Shown here: in pieces, positions 43,524 to 52,349 of the stretch
How the letters are laid out: every line of letters begins with the position of its first letter
Numbering within the stretch: position 1 is the stretch's first letter
Assembly (NCBI GenBank): GCA_965243615.1
Contig: CBDEVO010000003.1
Span: 3,100,001-3,164,000 of the forward strand
Source: JAJEEA01 sp965243615
GTDB taxonomy: Bacteria > Acidobacteriota > Vicinamibacteria > Vicinamibacterales > UBA8438
Reading direction: 5' to 3'
Length of the DNA: 64,000 nt
Made by a program: the position numbers and the translations under genes
Notes under the pieces: model-generated
Told to the model about the DNA's origin: nothing
What the model saw: the letters and a program-made list of their open reading frames with translations, nothing else
Databases searched by the model: none

Positions 43524-44009
43524 ATGCGAACGAGGACCGCGATAGTCGCCGCCGCCGTGATGCTTGCGGGGTCGTGCGGAGGAGAGCCGCCCGCCGGGCC
43601 GCCGTTTCGGACGGACAACACCGTCCAGATGCTGATGGCGAACATGCTGGATCCGGCCGCCGACCTTCTGTGGGACGCCGTCGGGACGATTCTCGACGAG
43701 AACGGCGAGACCTACTGGGAGCCGGAGACCGAGGAGGACTGGCTGCAGGTCAAGCTGGGCGCGGTGGCCCTCGCCGAGTCGGCGAACCTGCTCATCATGG
43801 AGGGTCGCGCCCGCGACCAGGACCAGTGGATCCGCATGTCCGAGGCGATGGCCGACGCCGCCATGCTCGCGTTCGACGCGGCCGCGGCGGAGGATCCTCA
43901 GCGGATATTCGATCTCGGCGAGGTCGTCTACGAGACGTGCAACAACTGCCACACCCTGTACTGGGTGGACGACGCGGACCGGGGCCGCGCCATCGAGCCG
44001 GGGGCCTGA
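43524..44009 (+). CDS. Putative mono-haem cytochrome c lipoprotein
   Basis: 161 residues. RTRTAIVAAAVMLAGSCGGE looks like a lipoprotein signal with an imperfect lipobox (AGSC). The body is predicted helical (PAADLLWDAVGTILDENGET, LQVKLGAVALAESANLLIME), and the only haem-binding motif, CNNCH, lies near the C-terminus (VVYETCNNCHTLYW). Four-helix layout with a C-terminal CxxCH is the cytochrome c' arrangement. It lies ahead of the PepSY membrane gene, so it may deliver or receive electrons there. Family identity is inferred from layout only. Confidence 0.65.
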   Translation: MRTRTAIVAAAVMLAGSCGGEPPAGPPFRTDNTVQMLMANMLDPAADLLWDAVGTILDENGETYWEPETEEDWLQVKLGAVALAESANLLIMEGRARDQDQWIRMSEAMADAAMLAFDAAAAEDPQRIFDLGEVVYETCNNCHTLYWVDDADRGRAIEPGA

Positions 44010-44085
44010 GTCCGGGGGCGGCCGGGAGTCCGCGGGGAGGCCGCGCCGCAGGCGGCGGGCTCCGGAACAGATACGGGTACGATCG

Positions 44086-45654
44086 GTGTCGAGCCCATCC
44101 ATCGTCTTGCGTCGCGGCTTCATCTACACGCATCGCTGGCTGGGCATCGCCGGCAGCCTGCTGTTCGTCGTCTGGTTCGCCTCCGGCATCGTCCTGATGT
44201 ACGCGGGCATGCCGGTCCTCGACCCCGCCGAGCGGCTCGCGCGCGCGCCCGACCTGGACCTGTCGGCGGCCCGGCTCGACGTCGGCGAGGCGGCGGTGCG
44301 GGCGGGGTTCGGGCCCGCGCGCATTCTCGTCGGCATGCACGGCGAGCGGCCCGTCTACCGGCTCGCCGGAGGCGGCGGCTGGACGACTGTCTACGCCGAT
44401 ACGGGGGAGACGGCCGGCGGGCTCGAGCCGGGGGAGGCCCTGGAGATCGCGCGACGCTTCGCCCCCGAGCACGCGGCCGGCGCCCGCTACGACGCGCGGC
44501 TGACGGCGCCCGATCAGTGGACGCTGCAGAGCGGCGCCTTCTTTCCCCTCCATCGCGTGGCCCTCGGCGACGCCGCCGCCACCGTCCTCTACATCTCCGA
44601 TCGCACGGTCGAGCCGGTCCTCGAGACCACCCGGCGGGGCCGGCTCTGGGCGTGGCTGGGGGCGGTGCCGCACTGGCTGTACTTCACGCCCCTGCGCTCG
44701 CGGGCCGCCCTCTGGTCCGACCTGGTCATCTGGCTGTCGATGCTCGGGTGCGTGCTGGCGCTGTCGGGCCTCGTCTGGGGGCTGTGGCGGGTGGCGGCCT
44801 CGACCGCCTACCGGCTGCGGGACGGCCGTTCGCACTCGCCCTACGCGGGCCTGATGCGGTGGCACCACTACGCCGGCCTCGTGTTCGGCCTGTTCACCTT
44901 CACGTGGATCTTCAGCGGCGGGCTGTCGATGGACCCCTGGAGCTGGCACCCGGGCACGGCGGCGACGGCCTCGCAGCGGCAGGCGGTGTCCGGGGGGCCG
45001 CTGCGGCTCGGTCCCCTCACCGCCGACGGCCTTCGCGCCGCCGCGGCGGCGATCGGCGGGTCCTTCCCGCCGAAGGAGCTGGAGGTGCTGCAGATCGCGA
45101 ACGAGCCGCACGTGCGGGCCGTCGACCCCGCGGGGGCGCCGCCCGAGGACCTGGCCCTGCCGACCACCCTGGCCACCCTCCGGTCCCCGGGCCCCGGGCA
45201 GAGGCTCGTCTCGCTGCTGCGCCCGGAGGACGGCGCCTTCGTCCGGTTCGAAGACGATCTCATCGAGGCCTCGGCGGCCGCCGCCATGCCCGGCGCCGCG
45301 GTCGAGGATGCGACATGGCTCCGGGCCTATGACGACTACTACCACGATCGCAGCCGGCGCCGGCCGCTGCCGGTGCTGCGGGTCCGGTACGACGACGCCG
45401 GCGCCACGTGGCTCTACTTCGACCCCTACCGCGGCGCCATCGCCCGGAAGGAGGAACGCCTGACCCGCGTCAACCGCTGGCTGTACCGCGGTCTGCACGG
45501 GCTGGACTTCCCGTTCCTGTACGGACGCCGGCCCCTGTGGGACGCGGTGGTGATCGGGTTGAGCCTCGGCGGCATTCTCGTGAGCGTGACGTCCGCGGGG
45601 CAGGGATGGCGGCGTCTGCGGCGGCACGCCCGCCGCCTGCGCCCGCGTTCCTGA
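44086..45654 (+). CDS. PepSY-associated transmembrane protein
   Basis: 522 residues. The N-terminal helix block IYTHRWLGIAGSLLFVVWFA and SGIVLMYAGMP is the typical start of PepSY-TM proteins. PepSY-like periplasmic loops and further helices follow (LIWLSMLGC-type WSDLVIWLSMLGCVLALSGL, LMRWHHYAGLVFGLFTFTWI, and a final VVIGLSLGGILVSVTSAG). Histidines in the helices (H16 region, RWHHYAG) could bind haem. Relatives include ferric-siderophore reductases. The start is taken at GTG 44086; a TACGAT box ends two bases before it, so an internal TTG at 44107 is possible. Probably an inner-membrane electron-transfer protein working with the adjacent haem lipoprotein. Confidence 0.8.
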   Translation: MSSPSIVLRRGFIYTHRWLGIAGSLLFVVWFASGIVLMYAGMPVLDPAERLARAPDLDLSAARLDVGEAAVRAGFGPARILVGMHGERPVYRLAGGGGWTTVYADTGETAGGLEPGEALEIARRFAPEHAAGARYDARLTAPDQWTLQSGAFFPLHRVALGDAAATVLYISDRTVEPVLETTRRGRLWAWLGAVPHWLYFTPLRSRAALWSDLVIWLSMLGCVLALSGLVWGLWRVAASTAYRLRDGRSHSPYAGLMRWHHYAGLVFGLFTFTWIFSGGLSMDPWSWHPGTAATASQRQAVSGGPLRLGPLTADGLRAAAAAIGGSFPPKELEVLQIANEPHVRAVDPAGAPPEDLALPTTLATLRSPGPGQRLVSLLRPEDGAFVRFEDDLIEASAAAAMPGAAVEDATWLRAYDDYYHDRSRRRPLPVLRVRYDDAGATWLYFDPYRGAIARKEERLTRVNRWLYRGLHGLDFPFLYGRRPLWDAVVIGLSLGGILVSVTSAGQGWRRLRRHARRLRPRS

Positions 45655-46004
45655 CGCGATTTCGCGCCCCCGCGGCCTCCCCGCCTTTCTTGACCTTGAC
45701 CAAGCTGCGAGGTAAACTCCGCGCCTGCGAAACGGCGTGGCGTTCGCGCCGGTCGCTTGGGGCTGGGCAGCCCGAGGCGGGCCCGCCGCGAGCGGTACGG
45801 TAGAGGCGTGAAGCGGCGCGCGGCAGTTGGCGTGCGGCGGCGGTGCGACCCGGCGGAGGTGACCGCCGCTGCCCCGAGGAGAATCGCTGCACCGCACCGT
45901 GACGTCGCATCGGTGAGTCCCGTGCTTCCTCGTTCCCGCGGTCGGCGCGGGGGCGGGACGAAGCGCGTGACGGGGCGGCGAGACGACCGAGGGAGTGGCA
46001 GCGG
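45655..46004. other. 350-base intergenic region with a promoter near its left end
   Basis: No gene recognised. Apart from the promoter at 45690-45718 I see no terminator or RNA gene. The distance from that promoter to the next start (46005) is close to 290 bases, enough for a structured leader. Confidence 0.4.
45690..45718 (+). promoter_or_regulatory. Sigma70-type promoter candidate upstream of the DUF6644 pair
   Basis: TTGACC (45690-45695), a 17-base spacer, then TAAACT (45713-45718). TTGACC is immediately repeated (45696-45701). Both boxes are near consensus in a locally AT-richer patch. It would drive the genes from 46005 onward. Confidence 0.5.
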
Positions 46005-46550
46005 ATGATTGGCAGCCTGCTTGAGTTGGTGCGGCCCCTCTTCGAGTGGGTCGACGCGTTCCCCAGCAGCATCGCGCTCCGGGAATCGCTGAACGGCTAC
46101 GTCTACCTGCTGACGGCGCACGTCGTCAGCATGGGGCTGGTGGCGGGGGTCATCGCCTACTGGGACATGCGCCTGACGGGCATGGCCCTGAAGTGGGTGC
46201 CGGTGACGAAGGTGAAGTCGGGGCTGTTCCCCTGGCTGTACGCCGGCGTGGCGATCAACGCGGGCACCGGCTTCGTCATGCTCTACAGCCAGCCGATGCG
46301 GTATTATCCGAACTTCTGGTTCTGGTTCAAGATGGGGATGCTCGTCATCCTGGCCTGCAATGCGGCCTACTTCCACCAGAAGATCGAGAAGACCGTCGAC
46401 CAGTGGGAGAACGATCCGGTGGCGCCGCTCAAGGCCCGGGTGGCGGGCTACGTGTCGCTGGCGTTCTGGGCCGGCGTCATCGTGACCGGGCGCATGACCG
46501 CCTACAGCGGTCTCGTGCCTCAGTGGTGGGCCGACATGGGGCTGGGGTAA
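46005..46550 (+). CDS. DUF6644-type membrane protein 1
   Basis: 181 residues with about five hydrophobic segments: ESLNGYVYLLTAHVVSMGLV, LFPWLYAGVAINAGTGFVML, FWFKMGMLVILACNAAYFHQ and YVSLAFWAGVIVTGRMTAYS. The first helix has a conserved-looking histidine (TAHVVSMG) also found in its neighbour (IHLLAVAVFAG). The layout matches small membrane proteins annotated DUF6644, often in pairs. The next gene starts four bases after its stop, so the two are cotranslated and may form a heterodimer. No enzymatic residues are evident; haem b binding through the shared histidines is a guess. Confidence 0.7.
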   Translation: MIGSLLELVRPLFEWVDAFPSSIALRESLNGYVYLLTAHVVSMGLVAGVIAYWDMRLTGMALKWVPVTKVKSGLFPWLYAGVAINAGTGFVMLYSQPMRYYPNFWFWFKMGMLVILACNAAYFHQKIEKTVDQWENDPVAPLKARVAGYVSLAFWAGVIVTGRMTAYSGLVPQWWADMGLG

Positions 46551-46554
46551 CGCG

Positions 46555-47031
46555 ATGCTGCTACCGTTCTTTCAGTGGATGCAGGAGCTGGGCTTCAGCG
46601 CCTACTTCCTCAACTCGGTCTGGCCCACCCCCATCGTGCAGTGCATCCACCTGCTCGCGGTGGCGGTGTTCGCGGGCGCGGTGCTCGTCGTCGACCTGCG
46701 GCTCCTCGGCCGCGGACTGACGTGGGCGTCGATTCCGGAGCTGGCGCGGACCGCGCAGCCGTGGCTCGTTTGGAGCTTCGTGGTGCTGGTGCTGACCGGC
46801 ATCCCGCAGATGTCGTCGACCGCGATCAAGCAGTACTACAGCCCCTTCTTCTGGTGGAAGATGGAGGCGCTGTTCGTGGGCGTCGTCGTGACGTTCGTGA
46901 TTCGTCGAATCATCGCATCGAAGGAGGAGGGGCATTTCGGGCCGGTCTGGCCGAAGGTGGTGGGGATCACGTCGATCGCGCTGTGGACGAGCGTCACGAT
47001 CGGCGCGCGCCTCATCGGACTGTTGTCGTAG
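46555..47031 (+). CDS. DUF6644-type membrane protein 2
   Basis: 158 residues, with four hydrophobic segments (VQCIHLLAVAVFAGAVLVVD, PWLVWSFVVLVLTGIPQMSS, MEALFVGVVVTFVIRRIIAS, ITSIALWTSVTIGARLIGLL). Similar in layout to the preceding gene and to other DUF6644 proteins. The ATG lies four bases after the upstream stop codon, so translation is coupled. It precedes a secreted protein and DUF6152 on the same strand; the four probably act in one envelope process. Confidence 0.7.
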   Translation: MLLPFFQWMQELGFSAYFLNSVWPTPIVQCIHLLAVAVFAGAVLVVDLRLLGRGLTWASIPELARTAQPWLVWSFVVLVLTGIPQMSSTAIKQYYSPFFWWKMEALFVGVVVTFVIRRIIASKEEGHFGPVWPKVVGITSIALWTSVTIGARLIGLLS

Positions 47032-47130
47032 AGTTGTATGGCGTAGGGCAAGCTCGTGGTGGCGGGGCCCGCGGACGAGCGGGGTTCCGCCGGTCAGACA
47101 CGCTGGTGCGTGTCAGGGAGACACAGAGAA

Positions 47131-48021
47131 ATGCGAAATCGGCTCAGAACAGCAACGATCGCCGGCCTGACGGCTGCCGTGATGGTCTTCGGCTTGACGG
47201 TGGCCGTCCAGCCGGCCCTGGCCCAGGACGAGTACATGGCGCCGCGCACCGCCGCCGGCAACCCGGACCTGAACGGCATCTGGCAGGCCATCGGCTCCGC
47301 GCACCATGACATCGAGCCGCACGCGGCACGGCTCGGCCCCGTCGTCGAAATGGCCTCCCTTGGCGCGATTCCCGGCGGCCTCGGCATCGTCGAGGGCGGG
47401 GAGATTCCCTACACCGACGAGGCGCGGGCCCAGCAGCAGGAGAACCTGCAGTATTGGCTCGAGCGCGACCCCGCCGTGAAGTGCTACATGCCGGGCGTGC
47501 CGCGCGCGACGTACATGCCGTATCCGTTCCAGCTCGTGCAGACGCCCGAGTACGTGCTCCTGGCCTACGAGTTCGCGAGCGCGAGCCGCATCGTCTACAT
47601 GGACCGCCCCGACTTCGTGGCGCCGGTCGACGCCTGGATGGGCCACAACATCGGCCGCTGGGAAGGCGAGACCCTGATCATCGACGTGACCGCGCAGGTG
47701 CCCGACACCTGGCTCGACAGCTCGGGGAACCACCACAGCAACCAGATGCACGTCGAGGAGCGGTACACCGCCATCAGCCCGAACCACTTGATGTACGAGG
47801 CGACCATCACCGATCCCGAGACCTACACGCGGCCCTGGACCATCAAGCTGCCGCTCTATCGCCGCATCGACGAGAACATGCAGCTGCTCGAGTTCAAGTG
47901 CGTCGAGTTCGCCGAGGAGCTGATGTACGGGCACCTGCGCAAGGATCCGGACCTGACCCCGGTCTTCCGGGCGTCCGGCGTGGGTTCCGACCGCCAGGTC
48001 GTCCTCGAGCCGCCCCAATAG
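47131..48021 (+). CDS. Secreted protein of unknown function, common in Acidobacteriota
   Basis: 296 residues. A signal peptide (TIAGLTAAVMVFGLTVAVQP, cleaved near ALAQD) is followed by MAPRTAAGNPDLNGIWQAIG. Further blocks are PAVKCYMPGVPRATYMPYPF, EFASASRIVYMDRPDFVAPV, NIGRWEGETLIIDVTAQVPD and HVEERYTAISPNHLMYEATI. I recognise the type from acidobacterial genomes, where it accompanies DUF6152 genes, but no function is known to me. The PDLNGIW and GRWEGxTLIIDV blocks suggest a beta-rich lipocalin-like or barrel fold. AGGGAG upstream fixes ATG 47131. Confidence 0.7.
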   Translation: MRNRLRTATIAGLTAAVMVFGLTVAVQPALAQDEYMAPRTAAGNPDLNGIWQAIGSAHHDIEPHAARLGPVVEMASLGAIPGGLGIVEGGEIPYTDEARAQQQENLQYWLERDPAVKCYMPGVPRATYMPYPFQLVQTPEYVLLAYEFASASRIVYMDRPDFVAPVDAWMGHNIGRWEGETLIIDVTAQVPDTWLDSSGNHHSNQMHVEERYTAISPNHLMYEATITDPETYTRPWTIKLPLYRRIDENMQLLEFKCVEFAEELMYGHLRKDPDLTPVFRASGVGSDRQVVLEPPQ

Positions 48022-48051
48022 CGGGTCGATCGGGTTGCGCGAATCACGGTA

Positions 48052-48080
48052 TTGACACGGGACACGGGAATTTCCATAAT
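48052..48080 (+). promoter_or_regulatory. Strong sigma70-type promoter of the DUF6152 gene
   Basis: TTGACA (48052-48057), exactly 17 bases, then CATAAT (48075-48080). This is the best promoter match in the window. Transcription would start near 48087, on the palindrome listed next, giving a leader of about 33 bases to ATG 48120. Confidence 0.7.
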
Positions 48081-48087
48081 CATCGGA

Positions 48088-48101
48088 GTGTGAGCTTACA
48101 C
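48088..48101. promoter_or_regulatory. Operator-like near-palindrome at the DUF6152 transcription start
   Basis: GTGTGAGCTTACAC is symmetric at six of seven positions per arm. It begins one or two bases from the expected transcript start, a usual site for a repressor. No regulator gene is nearby to pair with it. Confidence 0.45.
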
Positions 48102-48119
48102 AGCGAGGAGGCGTAAGAG

Positions 48120-48548
48120 ATGCGAACAGTGCTAGCAGTCGTGGCGGCCGCGGTTGTCGTGGGTTTGGCCACCGTCCCCGGGGATGCTCATCACGCATTC
48201 TCGGCTGAGTTCGACGCCAATCGTCCGATCCACCTCGAAGGGGTGGTGACGAGGATGGAGTGGATCAACCCGCACGCGTGGGTCCATCTGGACGTCGAGA
48301 ACGAGGACGGGACGGTCACGAGCTGGATGGTCGAGGGCGGCACCCCGAACACGCTGCTTCGGCGCGGGTTCAACAGGCAGTCGCTGCTTCCGGGCACCTT
48401 CATCATCGTGGACGGCTACCAGGCCAAGGACGGCTCGAACAAGGGCAACGGCCGCGACCTGACCTTCCGGGACGGCCGCAAGCTGTTCATGGGTTCGTCG
48501 GGTACCGGCGCGCCGCGCGACGGCCGCGACCCCACCGAGCCCGAATAG
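48120..48548 (+). CDS. DUF6152 family exported protein
   Basis: 142 residues. A signal peptide (VLAVVAAAVVVGLATVPGDA) precedes HHAFSAEFDANRPIHLEGVV, TRMEWINPHAWVHLDVENED and FNRQSLLPGTFIIVDGYQAK, the hallmark blocks of DUF6152, a small OB-like secreted domain. The HH right after cleavage and the WINPHAW histidine suggest metal (copper or iron) binding, which is inference. It has its own strong promoter, a GAGGAGG ribosome site, and a terminator, so it can be expressed apart from the upstream secreted gene. Confidence 0.85.
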   Translation: MRTVLAVVAAAVVVGLATVPGDAHHAFSAEFDANRPIHLEGVVTRMEWINPHAWVHLDVENEDGTVTSWMVEGGTPNTLLRRGFNRQSLLPGTFIIVDGYQAKDGSNKGNGRDLTFRDGRKLFMGSSGTGAPRDGRDPTEPE

Positions 48549-48578
48549 GCGACAGGCTGCGGGAGACAGCTTCGGAAA

Positions 48579-48608
48579 GGCTCGGGTGCGTCTGCGCCCG
48601 GGCCTTTT
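48579..48608 (+). terminator. Rho-independent terminator after DUF6152
   Basis: GGCTCGGG (48579-48586) pairs with CCCGGGCC (48597-48604) over eight bases (one G-T pair), and TTTT follows at 48605-48608. The best terminator seen in the window. Confidence 0.65.
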
Positions 48609-48703
48609 CGTGCGTACCGGGCCCCCGCCCCCGCCGCCGCCGAGGCGGCGCCGCGAGCCGGCTGGAATCCGCCTCGCGGCTCGCATAGAATGACGGTTGA
48701 CCC

Positions 48704-49633
48704 ATGTCTCGCCGCGCATTGCCCGGGATGCTCCTCGCGCCGCTCGCCGCGGCCGCGGTGTCGATTGCCGTCTCCGGCCAGCAGGCCGAGCGCGGCGACG
48801 ACTTCTTCCGCACCGGGGTCGAGATCGTCCAGATGGCGGCCACCGTCGTCGACGCCGACGGCCGCCTCGTGGGCGACCTCGGCCGGGACGACTTCGAGAT
48901 CCACGAGAACGGCCAGCCGCAGGCCCTGACCCACTTCACGCGCGACCGCGTGCCCCTCAGCGTGGGCGTGGTCCTCGACGTCAGCCAGAGCATGTACGGG
49001 CAGCGCATCGACGACGCGCGCCTCGCCCTCGACCAGTTCCTGGCGGACCGGCTGGACGTGGGCGACGAGGTCTTCATCAGCGTCTTCAACCACGAGCCGA
49101 GCATCGCCGTGCCGTGGACGGTGGGGCCGCGCGAGCTCCGCAACCGGCTCGACGACGTCCGCCCGTGGGGCGGCACGAGCATCTACGACGCGATGATGAA
49201 CGCGCTGCCGCTGTTCGAGGACCGCCGGCATCCCCGCGCCGCGGTGGTCCTGATCTCCGACGGCTCCGACACCGGCAGCCTCGCCAGCGTGCGCGACGTC
49301 CGGCGCCTGCTGCGCCGCAACTCCGCCTTCGTCTACGCCATCGCCATCGACGCCCCCGACACGCGGGCCATCAACGACCGCGTCAATCCGCACGCGTTGC
49401 GCGAGATGACCACCGAGAGCGGCGGCTACACCGAGGTGGTGCGCGACAGCCCCGAGCTGGGACCGGCGACGGCGCGCATCGCGGAGGAGCTGAACCACCA
49501 GTACATGCTCGGCTACCGGCCCGAGCGGCCCGCCGACGGCAGCTACCGGTCGATCCGCGTCCGCATCAAGGGGCAGGACCTCACGGTACGGACCCGCCGC
49601 GGCTACGTCGCCGACCCCCTCCGCCGCAATTGA
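48704..49633 (+). CDS. VWFA-related secreted protein
   Basis: 309 residues. A signal peptide (PGMLLAPLAAAAVSIAVSGQ) leads into VEIVQMAATVVDADGRLVGD and LGRDDFEIHENGQPQALTHF, the N-terminal part of the acidobacterial VWFA-related family. The von Willebrand A domain has its MIDAS metal motif as VVLDVSQSM, the threonine in PWGGTSIYDAM, and VVLISDGSD. It ends with HQYMLGYRPERPADGSYRSI, typical of this family. Probably a surface or periplasmic adhesion or sensing protein. A TAGAAT box at 48686-48691 leaves a leader of only about six bases. Confidence 0.88.
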   Translation: MSRRALPGMLLAPLAAAAVSIAVSGQQAERGDDFFRTGVEIVQMAATVVDADGRLVGDLGRDDFEIHENGQPQALTHFTRDRVPLSVGVVLDVSQSMYGQRIDDARLALDQFLADRLDVGDEVFISVFNHEPSIAVPWTVGPRELRNRLDDVRPWGGTSIYDAMMNALPLFEDRRHPRAAVVLISDGSDTGSLASVRDVRRLLRRNSAFVYAIAIDAPDTRAINDRVNPHALREMTTESGGYTEVVRDSPELGPATARIAEELNHQYMLGYRPERPADGSYRSIRVRIKGQDLTVRTRRGYVADPLRRN

Positions 49634-49662
49634 AGCGGGCCGCCGGGCCCGCGGAAGGAACC

Positions 49663-52170
49663 ATGCCCGCAATCTCGAGACGATTCCTGCCGGCCGTGCT
49701 GGCGGCGGTGACGGTCTGGCCGGTCTTCGCCCTGGGCCAGGAGCGGCCCTTCATCGCCGAGCGGACCGCGGGCATGGAACGGCTGTCCGGGTTCCTCCCG
49801 CTGCACTGGGACGAGGGGAGCGGAACGCTGTGGATGGAGATCGCCCGGCTCGACCAGGATCTCCTCTATGTGCGCTCGCTCGCCGCCGGGGTCGGATCCA
49901 ACGACATCGGGCTCGATCGCGGCCAGCTCGGGGCGACCGCCATCGTGCGGTTCGAGCGCGTCGGCCCCAAGGTGCTGCTTGTGCAGCCCAACCAGCGCTA
50001 CCGGGTCGACAGCGAGAACCCCGACGAGGCGCGGGCGCTCGAGGAGGCGTTCGCCACGTCGGTCCTCTGGGGGTTCACGGTCGAGGCGGAGACGGAGGGG
50101 ACGGTGCTCGTCGACGTGACGCCGTTCCTCCTCCGCGACGCGCACGGGGTGGCCGACCGGCTGCCCGGTGCCTACCGCCTCGACGAGAGCCGCAGCGCCG
50201 TCCATCTGCCGCGCACCCGGGGGTTCCCCCGGAACACCGAGCTCGAGGCGCGGCTGACGTTCACCGGCGACCCGGGCGGCGGAGGGCCGGGGTTCGGGCG
50301 CGGCTCGCTCGGGGCGGTGGCGCCGACCGCGCGGGCGGTGACGGTGCGGCAGCACCACTCGTTCGTCGAGCTGCCCGACGACGGCTATACGCCCCGCCCC
50401 TGGGACCCGCGGGCCGGCTTCGGGGCCCTGACCTGGGAGGACTACGGCGCCCCGCTGGGGCAGCCGATGACCCGGCGGTTCCTGCGGCGCCACCGCCTCG
50501 AGAAGCGGGACCCCGCGGCCGCCGCCAGCGAGCCCGTCGAGCCCATCGTGTACTACCTCGACCGGGGGACCCCGGAGCCCGTCCGGTCCGCCCTCCTCGA
50601 CGGCGCCCGCTGGTGGAACCAGGCGTTCGAGGCGGCCGGGTACCGCGACGCGTTCCGGGTGGAGATGATGCCGGAGGGCGCCGACAGCCTGGACGTCCGC
50701 TACAACGTCATCCAGTGGGTGCACCGGTCGACCAGGGGCTGGAGCTACGGCTCGTCGGTCACCGACCCCCGCACCGGCGAGATCATCAAGGGCCACGTCA
50801 CCCTCGGCTCGCTCCGGGTCCGCCAGGACTACCTGCTCGCCGAGGGGCTGCTCTCGCCCTACGTCGACGGTGACGAGGAGCCGGCCGAGCTGTCGGAGAT
50901 GGCCCTCGCCCGCATCCGGCAGCTCTCGGCCCACGAGGTCGGGCACACCATCGGGCTGAGCCACAACTACTACGCGAGCTCGCAGGGCCGTGTCTCGGTC
51001 ATGGACTATCCCCACCCCCTCGTGACCGTGAACCGGGACGGGCGCATCGACCTGTCGGACGCCTACGACGTCGGCATCGGGGCCTGGGACGAGGTGGCGA
51101 TTCGCTACGGCTACCAGGACTTCCCGGCCGGGACGGACGAGCCGGCGGCCCTCGCGGCGGTGCTCGACGATGCGTGGGACGCGGACCTCCGCTTCCTCAC
51201 CGGGCAAGACACCGGCGCCAACCCCCGCGTGCACATCTGGGCCAACGGCACCGAGCCGGCGGCCGAGCTGCATCGCATGCTCGACGTGCGGCGCGCCGCG
51301 TTGGACCGGTTCGGGGAGACGGCGGTGCGCAATGGCACGCCGCTCGCCCTACTCGAGGAGGTGCTGGTACCCCTGTTCCTGCACCACCGCTATCAGATCG
51401 AGGCGGCGGCGTCGGCCCTCGGCGGGGTGGACTACAACTACGCGTACCGGGGAGACGGGCGCGAGCCGCAACGGGTGGTCCCGGCCGCCGACCAGCGGGC
51501 GGCGCTCGGCGCGCTGATGCGGACCCTGCGGGCCGACGAGCTCACCGTTCCCGCCGACGTCGCCAACCTGATACCGCCCCGCCCCGCCGGCTACGGACGC
51601 CACCGCGAGCTGTTCCCGCGCTATACCGGTCCGGTGTTCGACCGGATCACCCCCGCCGTGGTCGCCGCCGACCTCACGGTGTCGGCGCTGCTCCGCCCCG
51701 ACCGCGCCGCGCGGCTCGTCGAGCAGCACGCGCAGGACGGCGACCTGCCGGGGCTGGTCGAGGTGATCGAGACGCTCGCGCAGGCGACCTTCGGGCAGGC
51801 GCACTCGGATGGACACGAAGTTCAGCGTGCGGTTCAGCGCGTCGTCGTGGATCGCCTGATGCGCCTTGCATCGGTTGCGCCCATGGCTCAGGTGCGGGCG
51901 GTGGCCGCCGACCGGCTGGAGACACTTCCCGCCCGGCTGAGGAGACCGGTCGCCGATCTGGATCTCGCCGCCGACGTCGATTTGATCGCGTACCTGGCGC
52001 ACGTGAACGACCTGGAGCGCGACATTACACGGTTCCTCGAGGCGCCTGCCGAAGGCGCCGAGGCGTGGGAGCCACCGGCGGCGCCTCCCGGTAGCCCCAT
52101 CGGGGACCCTGGGTTTCGCTGGTTGCCCGGGCCGTACGGCTCGCAGTGGTCAGAGCCCGTCCGGTGGTAG
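49663..52170 (+). CDS. Exported zinc metalloprotease (DUF5117/DUF4953 family)
   Basis: 835 residues. A signal peptide (FLPAVLAAVTVWPVFALGQE) is followed by the DUF5117-like domain (GFLPLHWDEGSGTLWMEIAR, DRGQLGATAIVRFERVGPKV). The zinc site is SAHEVGHTIGLSHNYYASSQ near residue 423, an extended HExGHxxGLxHN motif of metzincin type, with MDYPHP as the following turn. The C-terminal DUF4953-type helical region ends PGPYGSQWSEPVRW. Such proteins are abundant in Acidobacteriota and Bacteroidota; substrates unknown. GGAAGGAA just upstream sets ATG 49663. It follows the VWFA gene by 29 bases and is likely cotranscribed. Confidence 0.88.
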   Translation: MPAISRRFLPAVLAAVTVWPVFALGQERPFIAERTAGMERLSGFLPLHWDEGSGTLWMEIARLDQDLLYVRSLAAGVGSNDIGLDRGQLGATAIVRFERVGPKVLLVQPNQRYRVDSENPDEARALEEAFATSVLWGFTVEAETEGTVLVDVTPFLLRDAHGVADRLPGAYRLDESRSAVHLPRTRGFPRNTELEARLTFTGDPGGGGPGFGRGSLGAVAPTARAVTVRQHHSFVELPDDGYTPRPWDPRAGFGALTWEDYGAPLGQPMTRRFLRRHRLEKRDPAAAASEPVEPIVYYLDRGTPEPVRSALLDGARWWNQAFEAAGYRDAFRVEMMPEGADSLDVRYNVIQWVHRSTRGWSYGSSVTDPRTGEIIKGHVTLGSLRVRQDYLLAEGLLSPYVDGDEEPAELSEMALARIRQLSAHEVGHTIGLSHNYYASSQGRVSVMDYPHPLVTVNRDGRIDLSDAYDVGIGAWDEVAIRYGYQDFPAGTDEPAALAAVLDDAWDADLRFLTGQDTGANPRVHIWANGTEPAAELHRMLDVRRAALDRFGETAVRNGTPLALLEEVLVPLFLHHRYQIEAAASALGGVDYNYAYRGDGREPQRVVPAADQRAALGALMRTLRADELTVPADVANLIPPRPAGYGRHRELFPRYTGPVFDRITPAVVAADLTVSALLRPDRAARLVEQHAQDGDLPGLVEVIETLAQATFGQAHSDGHEVQRAVQRVVVDRLMRLASVAPMAQVRAVAADRLETLPARLRRPVADLDLAADVDLIAYLAHVNDLERDITRFLEAPAEGAEAWEPPAAPPGSPIGDPGFRWLPGPYGSQWSEPVRW

Positions 52171-52349
52171 CGCCCCCGGCACACGACGTTACCGGGCCCG
52201 GGTCTCCGGGGGCGGCGGGGTCGACCGGGCGCCGCCCCGAACCGGCACCGGACGTCGGCGATCCGGACGGGGCCATTCCGATTCAGCCACGCTCGCGGCG
52301 GAGTGCAGATGTCGTCCAACCGTCAGGCGCAGTTCCCGGGGTCGGCCCG

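Noticed and set aside
44029..44066. Possible fourth copy of the 36-bp palindromic element after the cytochrome gene
   Set aside because: GAGTCCGCG and GCAGGC...CTCC are present but with a six-base insertion and poor central similarity; too diverged to list as a feature.
43266..44123. Minus-strand open frame across the cytochrome lipoprotein gene
   Set aside because: Shadow of the plus-strand gene; the plus strand has a signal peptide and CNNCH haem motif.
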